From contig JBLMZI010000006.1 in the NCBI GenBank assembly GCA_050258755.1, forward strand, positions 186,001 through 250,000: a stretch of 64,000 bases of DNA, given 5' to 3'. Source of the stretch: JBLMZI01 sp050258755. Its GTDB lineage: Bacteria; Bacillota; Syntrophomonadia; Syntrophomonadales; DTU052. Below are positions 41,630-47,661 of this stretch, piece after piece. Position 1 is the first letter of the stretch; the number at the start of each line of letters is the position of its first letter. The position numbers and the translations under genes are program-made. The notes under the pieces were generated by a model. The model did no database searches and was not told the DNA's origin. It saw only the letters and a list, made by a program, of their open reading frames with translations.

Positions 41630-42961
41630 TTAGACAATCCCCTGGGCCATCATGGCTTTGGCAACTTTCATGAAGCCGGCGATGTTTGCGCCAACCACGA
41701 GATTGTCTTCCTTGCCATATTCTTTCGCCGCAGCGGATGCTTCCTTATAGATATTGACCATAATATCTTTCAGTTTCGCATCAACTTCTTCGAAAGTCCA
41801 GGACATTCTCATGCTGTTCTGGCTCATTTCAAGTGCGGAAGTTGCAACACCACCTGCATTTGCAGCCTTACCCGGTGCGAAGAGAACTTTCTTTTCCAGG
41901 AAATAGTGGACTGCTTCAGCGGTGGAGGGCATGTTTGCGCCTTCGCCAACTGCGTAGCAGCCGTTGGCAACCAGCGTTTTGGCATCTTCGAGGCCGAGTT
42001 CGTTCTGGGTTGCGCACGGAAGAGCGATGTCGCACTTCACGTTCCAAATGCCGGTTCCGGCATGGTATTCAGCCTTCGGATGAGCTTTCACATAGTCGCT
42101 GATCCGGCCGCGCTCGACTTCTTTGATCCTCTTGACGGTGTCGAGTTTAATGCCGTCCATGTCCACAATGTAACCGTTGGAGTCGCACAGAGCCACAACC
42201 TTGGCGCCGAGCTGCTGAGCTTTCTCGGTTGCATAGATGGAAACGTTGCCGGAGCCCGAAATAACAACCGTTGCGCCTTTGAAGGACTTGCCTTTCGCGC
42301 GGATCATTTCGTCCATCAGATAGACGAGACCGTAGCCGGTTGCTTCGGTGCGGGCCAGGGAGCCGCCCCACTGCAGACCTTTGCCGGTGAGAACGCCTTC
42401 ATAGAGACCGGTCAGCCGTTTGTACTGGCCGTACATGAAACCGATTTCACGGCCGCCCACGCCGATGTCGCCAGCCGGTACGTCAATGTCCGCGCCAATA
42501 TGACGATACAGTTCGGTCATGAAGCTCTGGCAGAAACGCATGACTTCAGCGTCGGATTTGCCCTTCGGGTCAAAGTCGCTGCCGCCCTTGGCGCCGCCGA
42601 TCGGCAGGCCGGTCAGGGAGTTTTTGAAAATCTGTTCAAAACCAAGGAACTTGATGATGCCGGAATAAACTGTCGGATGTAAGCGAAGGCCGCCTTTGTA
42701 GGGGCCGATCGCGCTGTTGAACTGAATGCGCATGCCGCGGTTAACCTGAACTTTACCATTGTCATCAACCCAGGGTACCCGGAAGATGATCTGCCGCTCG
42801 GGCTCAACGAGACGCTCGAGAATGCCGGCTGCCTGGAATTCAGGGTTCCGTTCGAATACGGGTTCGAGGGATTCCAGTACTTCCTGTACCGCCTGGTGGA
42901 ATTCGGGCTCATTCGGGTTACGGGCGATTACTTTCGCCAACACGTCTTGGGTGTACGACAT
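41630..42961 (-). CDS. gdhA: Glutamate dehydrogenase (hexameric)
   Basis: Reversible reductive amination of 2-oxoglutarate. The 443-residue length and segments fit the NADP-type hexameric family: MRIQFNSAIGPYKGGLRLHP, GLPIGGAKGGSDFDPKGKSD with the catalytic Lys, DVPAGDIGVGGREIGFMYGQ, and the dinucleotide fold ATVVISGSGNVSIYATEKA. The second in-frame ATG is chosen; the first abuts the GGAAGG site. It is followed by the IclR gene in one operon. The coenzyme is inferred from family resemblance only. Confidence 0.96.
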   Translation of the reverse strand: MSYTQDVLAKVIARNPNEPEFHQAVQEVLESLEPVFERNPEFQAAGILERLVEPERQIIFRVPWVDDNGKVQVNRGMRIQFNSAIGPYKGGLRLHPTVYSGIIKFLGFEQIFKNSLTGLPIGGAKGGSDFDPKGKSDAEVMRFCQSFMTELYRHIGADIDVPAGDIGVGGREIGFMYGQYKRLTGLYEGVLTGKGLQWGGSLARTEATGYGLVYLMDEMIRAKGKSFKGATVVISGSGNVSIYATEKAQQLGAKVVALCDSNGYIVDMDGIKLDTVKRIKEVERGRISDYVKAHPKAEYHAGTGIWNVKCDIALPCATQNELGLEDAKTLVANGCYAVGEGANMPSTAEAVHYFLEKKVLFAPGKAANAGGVATSALEMSQNSMRMSWTFEEVDAKLKDIMVNIYKEASAAAKEYGKEDNLVVGANIAGFMKVAKAMMAQGIV

Positions 42962-43004
42962 TGTACAAAACATCCTTCCATTTTTAAATTTTGGTTATAC
43001 CTAT

Positions 43005-43028
43005 AAAATAAAGACCCACCTTTGGGCC
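43005..43028 (-). promoter_or_regulatory. Hairpin with AAAGGT hexaloop in the gdhA leader
   Basis: GGCCC-[AAAGGT]-GGGTC: 5-bp stem (one G-U), hexaloop with A1 and G4, directly followed by TTTATTTT, about 45 nt before the gdhA start. It may be a weak terminator, an ANTAR-type hairpin, or both; an alternative upstream hairpin (TTGGG/CCCAA) excludes it. Confidence 0.45.
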
Positions 43029-43076
43029 AATGCCCCAACTTTAACATGACCGTTATCCGGTGATGCTCATCCCCGG

Positions 43077-43091
43077 TTCCACAATGCAGAA
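43077..43091. promoter_or_regulatory. IclR-type operator, downstream copy at gdhA
   Basis: TTCCAC-AAT-GCAGAA, a less perfect copy of the palindrome, about 20-35 bp downstream of the predicted gdhA transcription start. Confidence 0.65.
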
Positions 43092-43117
43092 ATCGGTTTC
43101 ATTATTCTACTTATTTG

Positions 43118-43147
43118 ATTCTATTTCCGGACCAAGTTTCCTGTCAA
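43118..43147 (-). promoter_or_regulatory. Promoter of gdhA
   Basis: Minus-strand TTGACA (-35), 18-bp spacer, TAGAAT (-10), bracketed by two operator palindromes in the same geometry as at glnA. Confidence 0.8.
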
Positions 43148-43157
43148 CGGACTTCGA

Positions 43158-43172
43158 TTCCACAATGCGGAA
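43158..43172. promoter_or_regulatory. IclR-type operator, upstream copy at gdhA
   Basis: TTCCAC-AAT-GCGGAA ending 11 bp upstream of the gdhA -35 box, the same offset as at glnA. Centre-to-centre distance to the downstream copy is 81 bp. Confidence 0.7.
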
Positions 43173-43236
43173 TCGCTCAAAAACATTTCCCATTCTAATC
43201 ATGTTCTTGAATTTTCCGAATATTCTTAATTTCATC

Positions 43237-43265
43237 TTGACTTCTCTATAGGGTGGAGATAGAAT
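43237..43265 (+). promoter_or_regulatory. Promoter of the large non-coding RNA
   Basis: TTGACT (-35), exactly 17 bp, TAGAAT (-10) on the plus strand, divergent from gdhA. It directly precedes a 700-nt stretch without a credible gene. Confidence 0.75.
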
Positions 43266-43271
43266 GAAAAT

Positions 43272-43975
43272 AGTCCAAGAGCCAACCGCGGAAAACATGG
43301 ACTACCAAGCCTGAGAAAAGGCGCCAGATCTTTTTCAATCGAATCTTTTTCTTTCCGTATCGAAGGACTGAAAAGAACTGACTGAGATCAGTTACTTCAG
43401 CACCGGACCGAAACCGAATCAGATTCTTCGAAAGAAGAACTGAAACGGCAGTAATCGGCAAGGACTTCCCAAGGAAAAAACCCCTTTAGGACCCATGGTG
43501 AACCAACGCGAACCCCAGGAATCAGTTAACGGTAGGTAACCGGCATCCTTACGGTAGTATCCGAAAGGGATTACCCCTAGGAGTGACCCATGGAACTTAC
43601 CTGATGTGAATCCCAAAGGACCGAATGGACGCCGGAGGAAAACAGGGAGTTATCCTGACAGGCAAGTCCCCGGACAGGTGGTTAAGTGGATAACCATAAA
43701 GGAAGTCCCTCTACCGAGTAAATGCGGGAAAAAGATCGAGCAAAAGATCGAAGGAAACAAACGGTATTTGAAGGCCCCGGAAGCCCAAATGCGGTTTGAG
43801 TCCAGCACCGAATTACAGGAAAGAGAACAAAAGTACCTGACCTGTAAGAACTCAGGCAATCTCAAAAGGGGGGAAGTACTGGTTGCAGTACACCCGAATC
43901 ATCAACCCGAGAGGGTAAGTGCCCAAAGGATGGGATAAACACTTACCCTCTCAACCTGTTCTTGGGGGTTTTATC
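43272..43975 (+). ncRNA. Candidate large structured non-coding RNA (about 700 nt)
   Basis: Between a good promoter and a strong terminal hairpin there is no protein-like frame, but many local stems appear on the plus strand: AACTGA/TCAGTT; CAG-A-TTCTTC-GAAA-GAAGAA-CTG; CGGT/ACCG; GGTA..ATCC-GAAA-GGGAT-TACC; GTTATCC/GGATAAC closing a 35-nt domain; CCTGA/TCAGG; GTACTG-GTTG-CAGTAC; and the last GAGAGGGTAAGTG/CACTTACCCTCTC. Two stems have GNRA-type GAAA loops, and the strand is purine-rich. Size and style resemble the large bacterial RNAs (OLE, GOLLD, ROOL), but I cannot assign a class: no OLE-associated protein gene or tRNA/prophage setting is present. It could be a new class. Confidence 0.65.
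43909..43972 (+). terminator. Terminal hairpin of the large RNA
   Basis: 13-bp perfect stem GAGAGGGTAAGTG/CACTTACCCTCTC enclosing a smaller CCC..GGG hairpin. A T-run (GTTTTAT) follows only after about 17 nt, so termination may use a second short helix (AACC/GGTT) next to it. Confidence 0.6.
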
Positions 43976-44011
43976 GTCTGAGCGGACAGTGAAGGCTGGC
44001 GGTAACGCGGA

Positions 44012-44217
44012 GGAAGCGGGCTGCCTGGCGAGCCACGACCCGTCGCCTATACTTTCGCGGTTTGCTTCGGGTTGCGGAACCAACCTGAGACACCCGGCAT
44101 CCGTGCCGGGTCTCAGGTGCCCGGCATCCTTGCCGGGCAGAACCCGCAACTGATCCTCAGCTTCACCGGAAAGTATGACGGCGCCGTGTCTACCGGCTCG
44201 CCAGGCAGCCCGCTTCC
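44012..44217 (-). repeat. Giant hairpin repeat element, copy A (inverted orientation)
   Basis: A 206-bp element whose ends are a 23-bp perfect inverted repeat (left arm GGAAGCGGGCTGCCTGGCGA followed by GCC). Inside, in the minus reading, are TACTTTC/GAAAGTA, TTGCGG/CCGCAA, CCCGGCA-agga-TGCCGGG and CCTGAG/CTCAGG around ACCCGGCA-cgga-TGCCGGGT. The same plan occurs in copies B and C with different but still complementary arm sequences. Shared unpaired pieces include GGGTTCTGC, GGTTGGTTCC and TATAGGCGA. Confidence 0.85.
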
Positions 44218-44485
44218 CCCGCTGTAGAATGCCATCGATCATTCGGTGGTTTTATAATTCCCCCACCCGCCCCCGGAAGATGGAGCCTGTCGGCTCCCCT
44301 GATAATACCCAAGTAGTAACCCGAATGTACTTGTTCGAACAGCGGATTAATTCTCGCCGAAAAATCACGATAATTAATACAGTCGATTATACCGCCTATG
44401 TAGTTCAGGTTGGCCCGAATGCAAACCATGACTCAGTCGCCAACATCATATAAATCCTAATATGAGAATGGAGGAATCAAGAAAC

Positions 44486-45331
44486 ATGAGTGACCCAAAG
44501 AATGTGTACCAGGCCATGGCACTTGCCGATATTGAAGCCGCTTTGAATCGCGCAAAGAATGTGGGCGTGTTAAATCACACAGGCGAGAAAGGATACGCTC
44601 GCGAGATCTTTCTCCAAATGCTTTTGCAACCGTATTTAATCCCTAAAATCGGGATCAGTTCCGGGGTAATTATAAACCCAACATGCGGTCAAAGCAGGCA
44701 GGTGGACATCATCCTTTACAACAAAGAGATTATTCCTCCCATTGTTTTCACCGAAGGAAGGTGCGTCGTTCCGTGTGAAGCGGTTTTAGCAACCATCGAA
44801 GTTAAGTCAAAGCTAACAAACGAAGAACTTACAACGGGAATTATTAATGGGCGAAGTGTAAAGGATGTTGGGATGGGCTCATTGGTTTCACCCACACCAA
44901 ACGCAAAAACGCCTACGTCCTGGATTTTCGCTTACGAATCGGATTGGAACGATACAAACAAAATTAAAGAAAAGATCCGGGAAAGCATCAAACGCGAAAA
45001 TGATTCCGCCCCCGGGGCCCCCTGCTATATTCCAATCAGCGGGATTTGTGTTCCTAAAATAGGATTCGTAATGGCTCAGGGAATTGTGCCTGAAAAAGCA
45101 GATTGGATTGAAGCGCCGGTTGAGAATCCATTGGATGAGACACTTGCGTTTTTGGCCACAGTTATCACCAATTGTCATGTCAGAATGAGGTCACAACTCG
45201 GAGGATCAATCGGAGCCTATTTATCCGAAGTGAAATATAATGACGAATTCATCGGGGTTCAAACAGAACAAATTCCAGCTTCATTTAATACATTTGGAAA
45301 GACTTTTTCTTTACTCGGAACATCAACTTGA
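44486..45331 (+). CDS. PD-(D/E)xK nuclease-like protein (DUF6602-like)
   Basis: A 281-residue cytoplasmic protein. After a helical N-terminus (NVYQAMALADIEAALNRAKN, HTGEKGYAREIFLQMLLQPY) it has the core GQSRQVDIILYNKE followed about 30 residues later by AVLATIEVKSKL: Asp and Glu-x-Lys in the spacing of PD-(D/E)xK nucleases. I recall this layout from DUF6602 proteins, which occur in defence-related islands; function unproven. The ATG chosen has GGAGG 11 nt upstream. Base composition is clearly more AT-rich than the neighbours, a sign of transfer. It sits between hairpin element A and the first small membrane protein gene. Confidence 0.7.
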   Translation: MSDPKNVYQAMALADIEAALNRAKNVGVLNHTGEKGYAREIFLQMLLQPYLIPKIGISSGVIINPTCGQSRQVDIILYNKEIIPPIVFTEGRCVVPCEAVLATIEVKSKLTNEELTTGIINGRSVKDVGMGSLVSPTPNAKTPTSWIFAYESDWNDTNKIKEKIRESIKRENDSAPGAPCYIPISGICVPKIGFVMAQGIVPEKADWIEAPVENPLDETLAFLATVITNCHVRMRSQLGGSIGAYLSEVKYNDEFIGVQTEQIPASFNTFGKTFSLLGTST

Positions 45332-45387
45332 CGAAAACCCAAGAGCAATATGGAATTCACTGGTCAATTTCCTGCAGGAGGTGCTGT

Positions 45388-45687
45388 ATGTTCGGTGTGC
45401 TTGGAACCGTCGGTCCATGGGAACTGGTATTGTTATTGGTCATATCCCTGCTAATTCTTGTCCCAACCTTTTTCCTATGCTTTCTACCGGCGATTCTCGC
45501 TAAACGCGACAATAAGAAGATCGTATTATTGGGGAATATAGGGCTTATTATCGGAACGTTACCGGCTACTGGGCTGGCTGGGAAGTATGGCGAGATTATC
45601 ATCGCTGGTTTGTGGCTTGCCCTTATTACTTATATTATCGTCAAGAAACCGCTCCAAAGTTCCAGTCTTCCCCCATCTGTTGAATAA
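45388..45687 (+). CDS. Small membrane protein, paralogue 1
   Basis: A 99-residue protein with an N-terminal hydrophobic helix (WELVLLLVISLLILVPTFFL), a loop with LPAILAKRDNKK, and two further hydrophobic helices (VLLGNIGLIIGTLPATGLAG, IIIAGLWLALITYIIVKK), then a short polar tail ending LPPSVE. No catalytic residues. AGGAGGT stands 5 nt before the ATG. The gene 650 bp downstream encodes a clear paralogue, and each of the two is followed by a hairpin and a giant hairpin element. The layout recalls small superinfection-immunity-type membrane proteins, but I cannot assign a family. Confidence 0.78.
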   Translation: MFGVLGTVGPWELVLLLVISLLILVPTFFLCFLPAILAKRDNKKIVLLGNIGLIIGTLPATGLAGKYGEIIIAGLWLALITYIIVKKPLQSSSLPPSVE

Positions 45688-45730
45688 CAGCACCGCCTTG
45701 CGGCGCTTCCCTGTAATTCGAGGGTGATAT

Positions 45731-45758
45731 ACGAAAGAGCCGGCAGGCTCTTTTTCGT
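45731..45758 (+). terminator. Terminator after small membrane protein gene 1
   Basis: ACGAAAGAGCC-GGCA-GGCTCTTTTTCGT: 6-bp GC stem extended by A/T pairs, running into TTTTT. A first weaker hairpin (CCGC/GCGG) follows the stop codon directly. Confidence 0.8.
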
Positions 45759-45807
45759 TAGGGAGTGGGCGGGGTTTCTCTAAGCGATTGGGGGGGGGAA
45801 GCTTGCT

Positions 45808-46027
45808 TGTGGGGAAGGCGGTTCCCTTATCAGGCCGTTGCCGACGAGCCGTAATAACATCCGGTGAAGTCTTTGGGATCATTGTGGGTTCTGCCCAGCA
45901 TGGATGCTGGGCACCTGGGACCCGGCACGGATGCCGGGTGTCCCAGGTTGGTTCCACAATCCCAAAGCAAGCCGCGATGTTATAGGCGAGGAGGCGTAGG
46001 CCTGATAAGGGAACCGCCTTCCCCACA
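45808..46027 (+). repeat. Giant hairpin repeat element, copy B
   Basis: A 220-bp element with 29-bp perfect inverted ends (left arm starts TGTGGGGAAGGCGGTTCC and ends TTATCAGGCC). Inner stems: AACATC/GATGTT, TTTGGGAT/ATCCCAAA-type pairing, TTGTGG/CCACAA, then two side hairpins CCCAGCA-tgga-TGCTGGG and CCTGGG-ACCCGGCA-cgga-TGCCGGGT-GT-CCCAGG, i.e. a long stem closed by a three-way junction. It lies after small membrane protein gene 1. Confidence 0.88.
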
Positions 46028-46107
46028 TCATCCGACAGGCAAACTCAGCCGAAGCAAAAAGACGTCCCTCCGCTTCCCCGCCCGCCGCCGAAACAATATG
46101 AAATGAA

Positions 46108-46143
46108 AAGCCCCCGGATTTTCCGGAGGCTCTGTGTTTCTTG
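46108..46143 (+). terminator. Terminator-like hairpin between element B and gene 2
   Basis: AGCC-C-CCGGA / TCCGG-A-GGCT with a 3-nt loop followed by CTGTGTTTCTT. No gene ends immediately before it, so it may end a transcript reading through element B. The remaining 190 bp to the next gene show no other clear element. Confidence 0.55.
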
Positions 46144-46334
46144 AAGTACGGTTTAGAATCGTTACAATCTAACCCACATTCAACGGAAGAGCATATAAGC
46201 CACTTTATTGCCCTGGCGTCACTACTCGCCCTTAATCATATGTAGACGTACGAACGGATTCAGGCATTATGTTCCCCCTTTAACGCATATAGAATAGCAA
46301 ATACTTCTCCGGGTGATTCCGCAGGAGGTATGCT

Positions 46335-46643
46335 ATGTCCGCGATATTTGGAAGCGTCGGTGCCGGGGAACTGCTCATGGTATTGTTCCTGCTGCTGCTG
46401 TTTCTGGTCCCAACCTTTGGTCTTTGCTTTCTCCCAACGATTCTCGGCTATGCTTTGAAACGCGATTATAAACGAACCGCCTTATTGGCGAATGTCGCCT
46501 TGATTGTGGGAACCCTGCCGGCAGCTTGGCTGGCCGGGCTGGAAGGCGAAGTTGTTATTGCCCTGTTATGGTTTGCCCTTATCGTTTACATAATCGTCAA
46601 AAAACCAATAGCGCCGGTCGATCTTCCCCCGGCTGTTGAATAA
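46335..46643 (+). CDS. Small membrane protein, paralogue 2
   Basis: A 102-residue paralogue of the protein encoded 650 bp upstream: helix 1 LLMVLFLLLLFLVPTFGLCF, loop LPTILGYALKRDYKR, helices 2 and 3 LLANVALIVGTLPAAWLAGL and VVIALLWFALIVYIIVKK, and tail LPPAVE. The conserved GTLPA and YIIVKKP blocks show common origin. AGGAGGT is 5 nt before the ATG. GC content is higher than in paralogue 1, so the copies have diverged for some time or arrived separately. Function unknown. Confidence 0.8.
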   Translation: MSAIFGSVGAGELLMVLFLLLLFLVPTFGLCFLPTILGYALKRDYKRTALLANVALIVGTLPAAWLAGLEGEVVIALLWFALIVYIIVKKPIAPVDLPPAVE

Positions 46644-46644
46644 C

Positions 46645-46670
46645 AGCGCCGCTAATGCGGCGCTTCCTTA
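46645..46670 (+). terminator. Terminator after small membrane protein gene 2
   Basis: AGCGCCGC-TAAT-GCGGCGCT, 8-bp perfect stem, followed by TCCTTATT, directly after the stop codon. The equivalent place after gene 1 has a degenerate version. Confidence 0.75.
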
Positions 46671-46687
46671 TTCCAATGAGGGTCTCA

Positions 46688-46907
46688 GCGGGGAAAGGCG
46701 TTCGCTGGCCGGGCTGGTAGCCCCGGCGCCGTTCAATACATCCTGTCGAAGTCTGCGGGGTAATTGCGGGTTCTGCGAGGCACGGATGCCGAGCACCCGG
46801 GACCGGGCATGGATGCACGGTGTCCCGGGTTGGTTCCGCAATCCCGCAGCAAGACTTGGATGTATAGGCGACCGGGCATGGCCCGGCCAGCGAACGCCTT
46901 TCCCCGC
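46688..46907 (+). repeat. Giant hairpin repeat element, copy C
   Basis: A 220-bp element with 27-bp perfect inverted ends (left arm starts GCGGGGAAAGGCGTTCGC and ends CCGGGC). Inner stems TACATCC/GGATGTA, CTGCGGG/CCCGCAG, TTGCGG/CCGCAA and CCCGGG/CCCGGG match those of copies A and B in position while differing in sequence; the first side hairpin is imperfect here. It lies after small membrane protein gene 2. Confidence 0.88.
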
Positions 46908-46966
46908 GCCCCCCTCCGCCAGCCAACTCAACCCGACCAACCCAATCCCCCCACAAAAACAATAAA

Positions 46967-46987
46967 AGCCGGGCCAAAAGCCCGGCT
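46967..46987. terminator. Bidirectional terminator at the island border
   Basis: AGCCGGGC-CAAAA-GCCCGGCT, 8-bp stem, with a TTTATTGTTTTTG tract on the minus strand serving the HD protein gene, and a poorer tail on the plus strand. Confidence 0.8.
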
Positions 46988-47007
46988 TCATTCATTCATT
47001 CATTCCA

Positions 47008-47661
47008 CTACGCGGCGCTTACGATTTTGAGCCGCGCGCCAAACACTTCCGCAAACAGTTTCCCCTTCTTCACCAGCTTTTCGGACGGCGTGGAAAGACC
47101 GTTCACCCCCAGCACCCATCCCCCGTCATCCTCCGGCTTCAGGAACCGGATCGCCGCACTGCCGTCATGCCTGAAATCCAGAGCGTCCGCAAGGCGAAGC
47201 AGCGCCGCCATTTCCAGGACGGCGCGGGCGAGGACCGGTGCCAGCTCGTCGATTCCCGGTCCGACCCGGTTCCGGTGAGCGCCGGCCGTCAGCGCCAGGG
47301 CCAGCCGAAGCCGGGCAGACATGCCGTCAAGAACCTCGTCATTTTCAATCACATAAGCGGTATGCCGGTCGTGGTGGTGTTGGTTGACGGCCTGCCCCAG
47401 ATCGTGCAGATGGGCAGCCCCGGTTAACAAGAGGAATTGTTCCACCGTAAAGTGATAAGCGGGCTGGAAAAGCTCGAAAAGAGTTTGGGCCAGGCTGGCC
47501 ACCTGGCGCGAATGCGCGACATCGTCATGGTATTTCGCCTTGAGCTGCCGAATCCGTTCCGGGGTCAGAAAGGACCGCAATTCGGATGCGTTCAGCAGCT
47601 CGCTCAGACCTGGACGATGTAGAGATTCTTCTTGAAGATGCGCTTGAAACTCGTGTTCCAT
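47008..47661 (-). CDS. HD-domain protein related to the Ppx/GppA C-terminal domain
   Basis: A 217-residue protein with an HD-type helical domain: HSRQVASLAQTLFELFQ, the metal motif GAAHLHDLGQAVNQHHHDRH, LTAGAHRN and LLRLADALDFRHDG, the same order as in the HD-like C-terminal part of long Ppx/GppA proteins, but without the N-terminal ASKHA fold. It overlaps the end of the upstream ppx-like gene by 58 bp; the overlap is supported by GGGAGG placed 7 nt before the ATG. Probably a phosphohydrolase acting with the adjacent enzymes. Confidence 0.82.
   Translation of the reverse strand: MEHEFQAHLQEESLHRPGLSELLNASELRSFLTPERIRQLKAKYHDDVAHSRQVASLAQTLFELFQPAYHFTVEQFLLLTGAAHLHDLGQAVNQHHHDRHTAYVIENDEVLDGMSARLRLALALTAGAHRNRVGPGIDELAPVLARAVLEMAALLRLADALDFRHDGSAAIRFLKPEDDGGWVLGVNGLSTPSEKLVKKGKLFAEVFGARLKIVSAA

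Noticed and set aside
43606..43938. A 110-codon frame inside the putative large RNA
   Set aside because: Highly basic, low-complexity translation, no ribosome site, and its bases are taken up by conserved-looking stems; treated as non-coding.
43272..43975. Naming the large RNA as OLE RNA
   Set aside because: Size would fit, but I cannot verify the consensus from memory and the usual OLE-associated protein gene is not adjacent.
44012..46907. Integron attC sites for the giant hairpins
   Set aside because: The hairpins follow small genes, but the GTTRRRY core sites and an integrase gene are absent, and the elements are longer than attC sites.
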